Assembly (NCBI GenBank): GCA_965246855.1
Contig: CBDFFP010000006.1
Coordinates: 248,001-312,000 of the forward strand
Reading direction: 5' to 3'
Length of the DNA: 64,000 nt
Origin: UBA1952 sp965246855
GTDB taxonomy: Bacteria; Bacteroidota; Bacteroidia; Chitinophagales; Chitinophagaceae
In this document: positions 50,099 to 58,405 of the stretch, in pieces
Numbering within the stretch: position 1 is the stretch's first letter
Layout: every line of letters starts with the position of its first letter
Position numbers and translations under genes: made by a program
Notes under the pieces: model-generated
Database searches by the model: none
What the model saw: only the letters and a program-made list of their open reading frames with translations
Told to the model about the DNA's origin: nothing

Positions 50099-53000
50099 TT
50101 ATTGTTTCACCAACCGGAGGATGCCCGTGCGTCCTTCCCCGTCTTTGTAGCGCAGCAGATACACACCCGACGCCACGCCGCTCAGGTCTATCTCCGTCTG
50201 TCCGTTCTGCATTTCTACTTCCTTCACGGCAACGCCCATAATACTCATCACCTGCACCGTAGCTGATTGCGAGACCGCGCCGTTGGTGCGTACCATCACT
50301 TTCCCGTCTGCCGGGTTGGGGAAGGCGGAAATAGAAAACGTACTTTCCAATAAAGCATCCGAACCGCCAGAGGTAACACCCAAAGACTCTTTGTTGCTGG
50401 TCTGGGTAACCACTACTGCCGCCGATATTTTGGAGCACCCCCCGCTCGTTACCCGCACCGTATAGCTGCCGCCGCTGTTGGCAACGAAATTCTGGGCCGT
50501 AGCACCGCTGATAGCCACATTGTTCCTGAACCATTGGTAGGTGAAACCCGTGCCTGCGTTGGCTTGCAGCGTTACGCTGCCGCCCGAGCCAATGGTGGTA
50601 GAACCAAGCGGGGTAATAGTGACCACCGGAGTCGGATTTACGGTAACCGCCCGGGCAACCGAAACACGGCCACAGCCCGTGCTGTCGGAGGCAGTGAGCG
50701 TATAGCTTCCCGAAGCGGTGGCTGGGAAGCTTGGCGATGTTGCACCCGAAATAACCACGCCGTTATTGCTCCACTGAAAGTTAGGGAAGCCGGAGAAGTT
50801 GGCACTGGCGTTGGGGGAAAGCGTGACTGAGCCGCCACTGCAAAAAGTAGTTGCTGCATTGGCGGTCAGGTTGAAGGCCGCAGGCGGATTTTTCGTTGTG
50901 AGTGCAAAAGCAGGGCTTGTACCTACACAGCCGTTTCCATCAGTTACGGTAACGGTGTAGCTGCCCGCGGTGCTGGTGGGGTAGGTAGCGGCAGTAGCGC
51001 CGGAAACTGTCGTGCTGCCGAATTTCCACAGGTAATTATTCCCTGCGCCGCTGGGCGAAGCGTTCAAAACAGCCGTGCTGCCCGCACAGAACGGATTTCG
51101 CGCCGTACTGATGGACGGCACTGGAAGCGGATTAACCGTAACCGCTCTGGCTGCCGATGTGCCTCTACAACCTGTGCTGTCAGAAACGGTGATGGTATAG
51201 CTTCCCGAAGCGGTGGCCGAAAAGCTTAGCGATGTTGCACCCGGAATAGCCACACCGTTATTGCTCCACTGAAAATTAGGGAAGCCGGAAAGATTGGTGT
51301 TGGCGTTGGGGGAAAGCGTGACTGAGCCGCCTGAGCAAAACGTGGTCGCCCCACTGGCCGTCAGGCTGAAGGCCGATGGCGGCGTTTTCACCGACAGCGC
51401 AAAGGAAGGACTTGTACCTACGCAGCCGTTTCCATCTTTCACTTTCACCGTGTAGCTGCCCGCTGCGTTGGCGGTGTGCTGGGCGGTGGTGGTGGAAAGA
51501 GTTGTCGTACCAAGCATCCACTGATAGGTGATACCTGTACCCGTTGGCGAAGCGTTGAGAACAGCCGTGCCGCCCGCACAGAACGGGTTTTGCGCGGTGC
51601 TGATACTCGCAACCGGCAGTGGATTAACCGTAACTGCGCGGGCAACCGATGTACGGCCACAACCGCCGTTGTCGGAAACGGTGATGGTATAGCTTCCCGA
51701 AGCAGTGGCTGGGAAGCTTAGCGATGTTGCACCCGAAATAGCCACACCGTTATTGCTCCATTGAAAGTTGGGGAAGGTGGAAAGATTGGCACCGGGATTG
51801 GGAGACAGCGTTACCGAACCGCCCGAACAGAAGGTGGTTACTCCGCCAGCCGTCAGGTTGAAGGCCGCAGGCGGATTTTTCGTTGTGAGTGCAAAGGCAG
51901 GACTTGTACCCACACAGCCGTTGCCATCGGTTACTCTCACCGTGTAGCTGCCCGCTGCGGTAGCATTCTGTTGCGCCGTAGTGCTGGATAAGGTAGTGGT
52001 GCCAAGCTTCCAGAGGTAACTATTTCCCGCGCCGCTGGGCGAAGCCGACAGCGGAACGGTTGTTCCCGGGCAAAACGGATTTGGCGCACTGGTGCTGATG
52101 GAAGCAACCGGCAACGCATTCACCGTCACGTTGATGGGGTTGGATGCGGTAGGCGTACCGCCATCGGTCATCACACAGCGGATGGTATCGCCATTGGCGA
52201 GGGTGTTGGTGATAAAAGTGGTCGCCGTTGCGCCCGGAACCGCCGTGCCGTTCTTCGTCCATTGGTAGGTAGGGCTGATGGCATTGAAAGGAACGGCATT
52301 GAAGGTTTCAGAAGCACCGGCACAAATGGGGTTGGCAGCAGCGGTAATGGTAACGAAAGGCGGTAAAGAGGTGGAGTCTAAAAGCGCCATAAAAAAGCGC
52401 CGCGTAGTATCACCCGCCATGCGGGAAAAATTCCCGCCTGCATAGACGAAGCTTCCGCTTACTGCCACAAACCGGATTTCGGCGTTCACAGAGTTTTCAT
52501 TGGGGTTCCAGGGAGTGGCGTTGCCGGTGGTCGCGTCTAAAGCCGCAATTCTGCCTCTGCTTTGCCCGCCTATAGAGGTAAATTCTCCACTCGCATACAC
52601 CCTGCTGCCGTTCACCGCAAGCGAATACACCGTGCTGTTCGGGTTGGGATTCCAGGCAGTAGCGTTGCCGGTGCTTGTGCTCAAAGCCGCAATGTTATTC
52701 CGGCCCTGGCCGCCTATGGCACTAAAATTCCCCGCTGCATAGAGGGTGCTACCGCTCAGGGCAATGCTGGACACCCGGTCATTTGCATTCGGGTTCCAAC
52801 TGCTGGCGTTGCCCGTGGTAGCATCTAAGGCCGCAATGCTATTCCTGCTCTGCCCACCGATGGCCGTAAACGACCCGCCTGCATAAATAGTGCTGCCGCT
52901 CACCGCAATCGTGGCCACACGGTCATTTGCATTCGGGTTCCAGGAGGAAGCGGCACCGGTAGTGGCGTCTATGGCCGCAATTCTGCCTCTGCTTTGCCCG

Positions 53001-53458
53001 CTTATGGTGATAAATTCTCCGCCTACATACACCGTATTGCCGCTGACCGCAAGGGCAGCTACATTATTATCTGCATCGGGTTGCCAGGAAGTGACGTTAC
53101 CGGTAGTGGCATCTATGGCCGCAATGTTACTTCTACTCTGCCCGCCGATGGAGAAGAAAGCGCCGCCTACATACACCGTGTTACCACTCACGGCAAGACA
53201 AAAAACGTCGTTGGCTGCGCCGGGATTCCAGGAGGTGAGCGTTCCGGTAGTGGCGTCTATGGCCGCAATGTTGCTCCGGCTTTGCCCGCCTACGGTGGTA
53301 AACTCGCCGCCGATGTACACCGTGTTTCCGCTGCGCGCAATCGCATAGACCTCCCCATTGGGTTTCGGCCAGCTATCTAAGTAGCCTACGCTCGTTTGCG
53401 CGTGAATGTTTAAAGCAGCCAGCAGGCCGCAGAGCAAAAGAAGGAGTTGCTTTTTCAT
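50099..53458 (-). CDS. Secreted propeller-like repeat and Ig-like T9SS protein
   Basis: A 1119-residue exported protein with signal MKKQLLLLLCGLLAALNIHA. About 25-365: seven or more repeats of roughly 45 residues with the pattern NTVYIGGEFTTVGGQSRSNI-AALDATTG-SWNPN, likely a beta-propeller. About 380-1030: six to seven Ig/PKD-like modules (FCSGGSVTLSPN, FPNFQWSNNGVAISGATS). About 1045-1119: type A sorting domain (FPNPADGKVMVRTNGA ... GILRLVKQ). The Ig modules within the protein are nearly copies of one another, consistent with internal expansion. Likely surface adhesin; no enzyme motif. Confidence 0.9.
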   Translation of the reverse strand: MKKQLLLLLCGLLAALNIHAQTSVGYLDSWPKPNGEVYAIARSGNTVYIGGEFTTVGGQSRSNIAAIDATTGTLTSWNPGAANDVFCLAVSGNTVYVGGAFFSIGGQSRSNIAAIDATTGNVTSWQPDADNNVAALAVSGNTVYVGGEFITISGQSRGRIAAIDATTGAASSWNPNANDRVATIAVSGSTIYAGGSFTAIGGQSRNSIAALDATTGNASSWNPNANDRVSSIALSGSTLYAAGNFSAIGGQGRNNIAALSTSTGNATAWNPNPNSTVYSLAVNGSRVYASGEFTSIGGQSRGRIAALDATTGNATPWNPNENSVNAEIRFVAVSGSFVYAGGNFSRMAGDTTRRFFMALLDSTSLPPFVTITAAANPICAGASETFNAVPFNAISPTYQWTKNGTAVPGATATTFITNTLANGDTIRCVMTDGGTPTASNPINVTVNALPVASISTSAPNPFCPGTTVPLSASPSGAGNSYLWKLGTTTLSSTTAQQNATAAGSYTVRVTDGNGCVGTSPAFALTTKNPPAAFNLTAGGVTTFCSGGSVTLSPNPGANLSTFPNFQWSNNGVAISGATSLSFPATASGSYTITVSDNGGCGRTSVARAVTVNPLPVASISTAQNPFCAGGTAVLNASPTGTGITYQWMLGTTTLSTTTAQHTANAAGSYTVKVKDGNGCVGTSPSFALSVKTPPSAFSLTASGATTFCSGGSVTLSPNANTNLSGFPNFQWSNNGVAIPGATSLSFSATASGSYTITVSDSTGCRGTSAARAVTVNPLPVPSISTARNPFCAGSTAVLNASPSGAGNNYLWKFGSTTVSGATAATYPTSTAGSYTVTVTDGNGCVGTSPAFALTTKNPPAAFNLTANAATTFCSGGSVTLSPNASANFSGFPNFQWSNNGVVISGATSPSFPATASGSYTLTASDSTGCGRVSVARAVTVNPTPVVTITPLGSTTIGSGGSVTLQANAGTGFTYQWFRNNVAISGATAQNFVANSGGSYTVRVTSGGCSKISAAVVVTQTSNKESLGVTSGGSDALLESTFSISAFPNPADGKVMVRTNGAVSQSATVQVMSIMGVAVKEVEMQNGQTEIDLSGVASGVYLLRYKDGEGRTGILRLVKQ

Positions 53459-53629
53459 TTTTGGGGAAAGGAATAAAGAAGAATGTTTTTACAAAGCTAA
53501 TCCCGAAACGCAAAAATTCTAAACCGGAGTCTTGTATGCTCCGCCCCTTCTTCATCCTTCCTGCGCACGTCAAAAAGCCGGGCAATTTCGTGCGTGTCTC
53601 CTACTAAGGGCGCCCACAAGGGCGCGCCC

Positions 53630-54346
53630 CTACGCCGGGTTTGCAGAATTGTTTTTGTTGCCGTTGGTTGCTTCGCCGGGGCGATCGATGGTGATGCGGG
53701 CGGCCACCACGCGGGCATAGAAGGCGGGCGCGCTGCGCTCGTATTTGCGCATCAGGCGCATGAGGCGGTCTTCCAGAAGTTCTCCCAATTCGGCAAACTC
53801 GGCGCGCAGGGAGGCGCGGGCGGTTTTCCCATCAATTACAGCCTCGCGGGGTTTTGTCTTGGCATCTTCAAAGGCTTTAATGGCATCAGAAAGCTCTTTG
53901 GCGCGGGCGGGGGTGATGTTGTAATCGGTTTGCAGGTCGGTTTTGTAAGCGGCTTCCTGCGTAACCTGATAAAGGGCCGTGGCAGCATCGGTGAGGCGGG
54001 AGCCGCGCAGGTTTCGGAAATCGCCTTCGCTATAGTCGGCGAGGGCTTGGAGGTTTGCGTTTTTGCGGTCGGTAGCATAGGCAAAGACGTCTCCGGCAAT
54101 CTCGGCGGCTACGAGGGCCACTTGCTTGCGGGCCTGCTCTTTGCCGGTGGGGGCGCTGGGCGCTTTGCCGGGGGTGCTGCGCTGGGCTTGCTGGCGCAGG
54201 GGCAGCAGGTCGGCAATGATTTGCTTGAGGCGATTGATGACTACCTGCAAGGCTTTGTCGTTGGCGTATACCGTGGGGTCTTTGGTGAGGGCAGCAAGGA
54301 GGGTTTCGGCAGTGGTGAGGCGGTTGTCTTGTTTGGCGGTCAGCAT
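53630..54346 (-). CDS. Hypothetical helical protein, 238 residues
   Basis: No family recognised. It is mostly helical, starting MLTAKQDNRLTTAETLLAAL and ending with a polar Asn-rich tail (NGNKNNSANPA). A Pro/Gly-rich linker is at about 60-70. It has no signal or membrane segment. It follows the TIR/NDT-like gene on the same strand, with array C filling the gap, so a link is possible but not shown. Confidence 0.65.
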   Translation of the reverse strand: MLTAKQDNRLTTAETLLAALTKDPTVYANDKALQVVINRLKQIIADLLPLRQQAQRSTPGKAPSAPTGKEQARKQVALVAAEIAGDVFAYATDRKNANLQALADYSEGDFRNLRGSRLTDAATALYQVTQEAAYKTDLQTDYNITPARAKELSDAIKAFEDAKTKPREAVIDGKTARASLRAEFAELGELLEDRLMRLMRKYERSAPAFYARVVAARITIDRPGEATNGNKNNSANPA

Positions 54347-54397
54347 GAAGCGGGTGTTGGAAGGGGTGAGGAAAGGCTTTGGAAAGAAGAGGCTTGG

Positions 54398-54544
54398 CTT
54401 GGAAGTATCGGGGTGGGGCTTATGAACGCTGCGGCGGGGCTTTTATTGTTTGCGGTGAGGCTTGGGAGCATTGGGTCGTGGCTTTTGTTGATTGCGGCGA
54501 GCCTTGGGAGGCCGGGTTATGGCTTGGGGGCGTTGGGGCGAGGC
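54398..54544. repeat. 21-bp tandem repeat array C (7 units)
   Basis: Seven degenerate 21-bp units such as CTTGGGAGCATTGGGTCGTGG run through the gap and into the last nine codons of the TIR/NDT-like gene, whose C-terminal PKPRPNAPKP is encoded by the array. The sequence differs from arrays A and B but the period is the same. Divergence between units is higher here. Confidence 0.75.
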
Positions 54545-55242
54545 TTGGGCTTTTGCTGTAGTTGCTGTAAGCCTTTCAAAATAGCTTGCTTGTCGGAAGT
54601 CCAGTTAGACACAACCGCGCTGAACTCATTAAAAAGCAGGTGCTTAAAGTTCAGGTCTGATTCCCTGCATTTTGCAGGGGCTTCTTTTTTAAAAAGTTTG
54701 TAGCTTTCTGTCAGGGCAACTGCGCCGGGTATGGGATAGGTTTTATCGCGGTAGAGGCGGGAAGCCAGCCAGTCGCGTACCTGCTTTATCATTTGGTTTG
54801 GATCGTTTTTGTGGTAGGCGGCATCGTCGGCTTTGATGTCGCTGGTGTGTTGGTTGTAGCGATGTGCATCGCTGTCTAAAACAAGGTATTCCTTATCGTA
54901 GTCGTAAGTGGTACCGAATTGCTGGCAACCAATAAACAGCCCTAACTCTAACGGCATATTGTTGCGGGGCATTTTATCCAACTCAATTCGGGATAGGTCA
55001 TGAATGCCGTAGCGGCACTCGCCTACCAAGCTAATGATGCGTTGAAAGCGTTGGTTTTGGTTGCTTTCTTCTTTGGCACAGTGAGGGATGTAGCCACAGG
55101 AAAAAATGGTGAACACCATTGCCCGGAACAGCGGCTCGTAAGGTTTGTCAAACGGGCAATTGATGAACACGTTTACGTCGTAAGTGGCATGCTTGCGGCG
55201 GCTGGGGCGGGGCGGGCGGTGGCTGGGGAGCGCAGCGGGCAT
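54517..55242 (-). CDS. TIR/nucleoside-deoxyribosyltransferase-like protein
   Basis: A 241-residue protein. The N-terminal half has NVFINCPFDKPYEPLFRAMV near residue 25, an acidic segment GECRYGIHDLSRIELDKMPR near 75-95 and MPLELGLFIGCQQFG near 97. A Glu in a P-x-E-L-G context fits the catalytic Glu of nucleoside 2-deoxyribosyltransferases and of TIR-type NAD hydrolases, folds that are related. Such proteins occur as immune effectors, but no sensor domain is fused here. The start overlaps the stop of the upstream small gene by one base (TAATG), so both are co-translated. Function is inferred by fold pattern only. Confidence 0.6.
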   Translation of the reverse strand: MPAALPSHRPPRPSRRKHATYDVNVFINCPFDKPYEPLFRAMVFTIFSCGYIPHCAKEESNQNQRFQRIISLVGECRYGIHDLSRIELDKMPRNNMPLELGLFIGCQQFGTTYDYDKEYLVLDSDAHRYNQHTSDIKADDAAYHKNDPNQMIKQVRDWLASRLYRDKTYPIPGAVALTESYKLFKKEAPAKCRESDLNFKHLLFNEFSAVVSNWTSDKQAILKGLQQLQQKPKPRPNAPKP

Positions 55243-55595
55243 TACTTCTTGCGATTTTTAGCTCCGGTTACTTTTTTGGGTGTTGCCTTAACGGCAGCAG
55301 TGGGCAGGGCTGCCTTCTTGGCTACTTTGGCAGCGGCTTCTTTTGCTTTTTTAACAGCGGCGGCTTCCTTTGCTTTTTTCTCTGCCACTTTTTTCAGCTT
55401 GGCCGCCGTCGCTTTTTGCTCGGCGCTCATGCGCACGGGTGGCCCGCCAAACATCCGCTCATATTCTTTGCGGAGGTTGCCGAGGCGCTTGTCGCTGCGC
55501 GCGTCAGAGCCATCGGGGTTGCGGATAGTGCCTTTGGCTAAGCCTAATTTCTTTTCCAGATTTCCAATCTTGATGTCGGAGCGGATAGAGGCCAT
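55242..55595 (-). CDS. Small basic Lys/Ala-rich protein coupled to the TIR/NDT-like gene
   Basis: A 117-residue protein of no recognised family. Residues 1-50 (MASIRSDIKIGNLEKKLGLA; the later DARSDKRLGNLRKEYERMFG) may form a small helical domain; the rest is a Lys/Ala-rich helix (AKLKKVAEKKAKEAAAVKKA) with a basic end (AKNRKK), like histone H1-type or nucleic-acid-binding tails. It shares one base with the next gene. Its role, perhaps nucleic-acid binding or control of its partner, is inference. Confidence 0.65.
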   Translation of the reverse strand: MASIRSDIKIGNLEKKLGLAKGTIRNPDGSDARSDKRLGNLRKEYERMFGGPPVRMSAEQKATAAKLKKVAEKKAKEAAAVKKAKEAAAKVAKKAALPTAAVKATPKKVTGAKNRKK

Positions 55596-55693
55596 AGGGT
55601 TGAATTTTCCCTTTAAAAGTAAGAAAGGAAACGGTGTTTTTTGGGGAAAGGCTAAGCGGATGCATAGACAGCATTGCCAGAATGTTATTCAGC

Positions 55694-55740
55694 CCTGTAG
55701 GGACGCAGTTTTGGTCAGACCGAACCTGCGTCCCTACAGG
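55694..55740. repeat. 15-bp perfect inverted repeat upstream of dapD
   Basis: CCTGTAGGGACGCAG and CTGCGTCCCTACAGG around a 17-base spacer; a related fragment with CCTGCGCCCCTACGGGGC follows at about 55778-55795. No gene lies between here and dapD (start 55862). It may be a dispersed repeat or a weak terminator. Confidence 0.8.
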
Positions 55741-55861
55741 ACTTCTTTATCTAAAACACGATCATCTTCTACCAAACCTGCGCCCCTACGGGGCTAAAAA
55801 GTGCCTTTTGCTAAAACGGTCAATCCTGCCTAAGAAGCCGCCCCTACTTTCGCCTCCTCTT

Positions 55862-56674
55862 ATGCAAGCTCTCATCCAAGCCGCTTTTGCCGACCGCACC
55901 CTCCTGCAAAACCCTGAATATGCCAACGCCGTCCGCGCCGTGATTGAAGACGTGGACAAAGGCCGCCTGCGCGTGGCCCAGCCCACTGCCAACGGCGGCG
56001 ATTGGCAAGTGAACGAATGGGTGAAGCAGGCCATCCTTCTCTACTTCGCCATCCAACCGATGCAGACCTGGGAGCTATCCCCGTTTGAGTTCTATGATAA
56101 AATGCTCCTCAAAACCGGCTATGCGGAGCTTGGCGTGCGCGCCGTCCCTCATGCCGTTGCCCGCTACGGCTCCTATATTGCGCCGGGCTGCATATTGATG
56201 CCTTCTTACGTGAATCTGGGTGCGTATGTGGACGAAGGAACGATGGTGGATACCTGGGCAACTGTTGGCTCCTGCGCCCAAATCGGGAAGGGCGTTCATC
56301 TGAGTGGCGGCGTGGGCATTGGCGGTGTGCTGGAGCCTTTGCAAGCCGCGCCGGTGATTGTGGAAGACGGCGCGTTCATCGGCTCGCGCTGCATTGTGGT
56401 GGAAGGCGTGCGGGTAGGGAAGGAAGCGGTGCTGGGCGCAAATGTGGTCTTGACCAAATCCACCAAAATCATAGACGTAAGCGGCGCGGAGCCGGTAGAA
56501 TTCCGGGGCCACATTCCCCCGCGCAGTGTGGTCATTCCCGGCAGCTACACCAAAAAATTTCCGGCGGGCGAATACGGCGTGGGCTGCGCCCTCATCATTG
56601 GCCAGCGCAAGGAAAGCACCGACCTGAAAACCTCCTTGAATGATGCCTTGCGCGATTTTGGTGTAGCGGTGTGA
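55862..56674 (+). CDS. dapD: Tetrahydrodipicolinate N-succinyltransferase
   Basis: A 270-residue enzyme of lysine/diaminopimelate synthesis that transfers succinyl from succinyl-CoA. The start at ATG 55862 (MQALIQAAFADRTLLQNPEY) matches the usual length; the frame runs further upstream through repeats. The left-handed beta-helix part (about 100-240) shows PGCILMPSYVNLGAYVDEGT, DTWATVGSCAQIGKGVHLSG and GAFIGSRCIVVEGVRVGKEA, all diagnostic. It stands alone in the window. Confidence 0.96.
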   Translation: MQALIQAAFADRTLLQNPEYANAVRAVIEDVDKGRLRVAQPTANGGDWQVNEWVKQAILLYFAIQPMQTWELSPFEFYDKMLLKTGYAELGVRAVPHAVARYGSYIAPGCILMPSYVNLGAYVDEGTMVDTWATVGSCAQIGKGVHLSGGVGIGGVLEPLQAAPVIVEDGAFIGSRCIVVEGVRVGKEAVLGANVVLTKSTKIIDVSGAEPVEFRGHIPPRSVVIPGSYTKKFPAGEYGVGCALIIGQRKESTDLKTSLNDALRDFGVAV

Positions 56675-56686
56675 TGATAATGTGGC

Positions 56687-56792
56687 AATGCGGTAATACG
56701 GGTAATGCGGTAATAGAAACATCGCTTATTCCCCACATTCTTTACATTCTTTACATTCTTCACATTTCCCACATTCCCCACATTACCGCATT
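56687..56792. repeat. Gene-less repeat bracket (AATGCGGTAAT / ATTACCGCATT)
   Basis: AATGCGGTAAT units at 56687 and 56703 are inverted with ATTACCGCATT at 56782-56792; between them are roughly 10-bp TTTACATTCT units. The same units edge the four-helix-bundle gene at 16002-16397, but no gene is present here. It lies between dapD and the MscS gene. Confidence 0.75.
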
Positions 56793-56798
56793 AAAACC

Positions 56799-57950
56799 AT
56801 GTTCAACTGGAACGCGCCCTTCTTCCACAACCACGTCAGCGACTGGATTATTGCAGGCATTCTGCTGCTGCTCGCCTTGTTTGGGGCGCGGCCTCTTGCG
56901 GCGTTGATAGCGAGAGTCACTTCCACCGTTATCCGCAAATTCTCGCACCGGGAAAATAAAAGGGCCTACGCCGAAGTCATCCGCCGTCCGCTGGGGAATC
57001 TGCTGGCGCTCTTGTTTCTCTATGGCGCGGTGCTGCGACTTGCGTGGCCTTTCAACTTTGTTATCTATACCCGCCACGCGAATGAAAAGAATGCTGCACC
57101 GCTAACGCTGTTGGATACAGCAGACCGGATTTTCCTTTTCCTCATCATCGTGCAGCTCGCGCTGGTGCTGGCCCGCACGGTGGATTTTGCCTTCCGCCTG
57201 CAAATAGAAAAAGCGCAGGAAGGCAGCGAGACAGACAGGCTTCAACTTTTCCCCCTGATGCGCGACGTAGCCAAAATCCTGTTGTGGACAATGGCTTTCT
57301 TCTGGGTCTTAGGCAGTGTGTTCAGCGTCAATATTCCGGCCTTGATTGCAGGTCTTGGCATTGGCGGTGTAGCCATTGCGCTGGCGGCGAAGGAAAGCGT
57401 GGAGAACTTTTTTGCGGCCTTCACCATCCTTACCGACAAGCCCTTTCAAACGGGAGAAACCATCCGCCTCGGCGATTTGGAAGGCAGTGTGGAGCGCATT
57501 GGTTTTCGCAGCACGCGCCTGCGCCATGCCGACGGCTCCATCTTCATTATCCCCAACCGGACGCTCGTGGGACAAAACGTAGAGAACGTCTCGCAACGCA
57601 CCCGCACACGCGTGCAATTGAAAGTATTGCTGCGGAATGATTTGCCAGTGGAAGCCCTCGGAACCCTGATAGACACGTTGGAAACGCGCATTGCGCAGAC
57701 CGAAAATGTGCGTCCGCCGGTATCGGTGAACCTGAGCACGTTTGGCAAAAGCGTGATTGAGATTCTGTTGAGCTATCACCTGCCCGTGCCGTCTGTCGGC
57801 GATGTGCGGGAAACCGAAATCAAGCAGGACATCGCCTTGAAAATTTACGCTTTGCTGTCGCAATACGCAGTGGTGGAAAGCGCGAAAGAGCCGGATGATG
57901 CGGAGGCCGGGAAAGGCTTGCAGGAGCCGGGCGGGAAAGAGGACAGTTAA
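56799..57950 (+). CDS. MscS-family mechanosensitive ion channel
   Basis: A 383-residue channel. N-terminal helices at about 16-33, 67-85, 107-125 and 160-180; then the pore-lining helix NIPALIAGLGIGGVAIALAA followed by KESVENFFAAFTIL (about 181-215), the signature of MscS. The beta domain has GETIRLGDLEGSVERIGFRS and IFIIPNRTLVGQNVENVSQR. It relieves osmotic pressure in the inner membrane. The polar Asp/Glu-rich tail is short. Confidence 0.95.
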   Translation: MFNWNAPFFHNHVSDWIIAGILLLLALFGARPLAALIARVTSTVIRKFSHRENKRAYAEVIRRPLGNLLALLFLYGAVLRLAWPFNFVIYTRHANEKNAAPLTLLDTADRIFLFLIIVQLALVLARTVDFAFRLQIEKAQEGSETDRLQLFPLMRDVAKILLWTMAFFWVLGSVFSVNIPALIAGLGIGGVAIALAAKESVENFFAAFTILTDKPFQTGETIRLGDLEGSVERIGFRSTRLRHADGSIFIIPNRTLVGQNVENVSQRTRTRVQLKVLLRNDLPVEALGTLIDTLETRIAQTENVRPPVSVNLSTFGKSVIEILLSYHLPVPSVGDVRETEIKQDIALKIYALLSQYAVVESAKEPDDAEAGKGLQEPGGKEDS

Positions 57951-58029
57951 GAGTCTATTCATTAGTGGTGAATCAGCATAAATAATGAGAAGAGCAGGCG
58001 TAAAAAGAGGAGAGCGCCAATAACGCGGG

Positions 58030-58132
58030 GTCATTCCGACCCTGACGCAGGAAGGGGAGGAATCTCACGCTATGTAAGGAACAGGACAGGAAACACAACG
58101 CGCGAGTGAGATTCCTCCTTCGTCGGAATGAC
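58030..58132. repeat. REP-like inverted repeat (GTCATTCCGAC family), first of two
   Basis: GTCATTCCGAC (58030) and GGAGGAATCTCAC (58056) are inverted with GTGAGATTCCTCC (58106) and GTCGGAATGAC (58122). A second copy of the same design follows at once; together they fill much of the 57951-58405 gap. Confidence 0.85.
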
Positions 58133-58164
58133 CTGCGTTTTGTAAGGCCGGCCCGCTGTAACAT

Positions 58165-58281
58165 GCGGGTCATTCCGACCGCTAGGGAGGAATCTCGCAA
58201 TAGCAAAGACACAGCAATCAAAACGCAGCAGGTTAGTAACAGCATACGTGAGATCTCTCCCTAGCGGTCGGAATGACCCGC
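58165..58281. repeat. REP-like inverted repeat (GTCATTCCGAC family), second of two
   Basis: GCGGGTCATTCCGACCGCTA and the following GGGAGGAATCTCGC are inverted at 58248-58281 with a few mismatches, around a 49-base spacer. Downstream at about 58348-58370 a GTGTCATCCGTGTTATCCGC unit of a common Bacteroidota intergenic repeat is present. Confidence 0.85.
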
Positions 58282-58405
58282 GTTTTGTAAAAAGCTTCCT
58301 GGCCCTACGCTATCGGTATTCTAACGCACTAATAATCCGTTCCCAATCCGTGTCATCCGTGTTATCCGCGTGCCATTCTATAAGGCGCTTAGCTTTGCGA
58401 CCATT

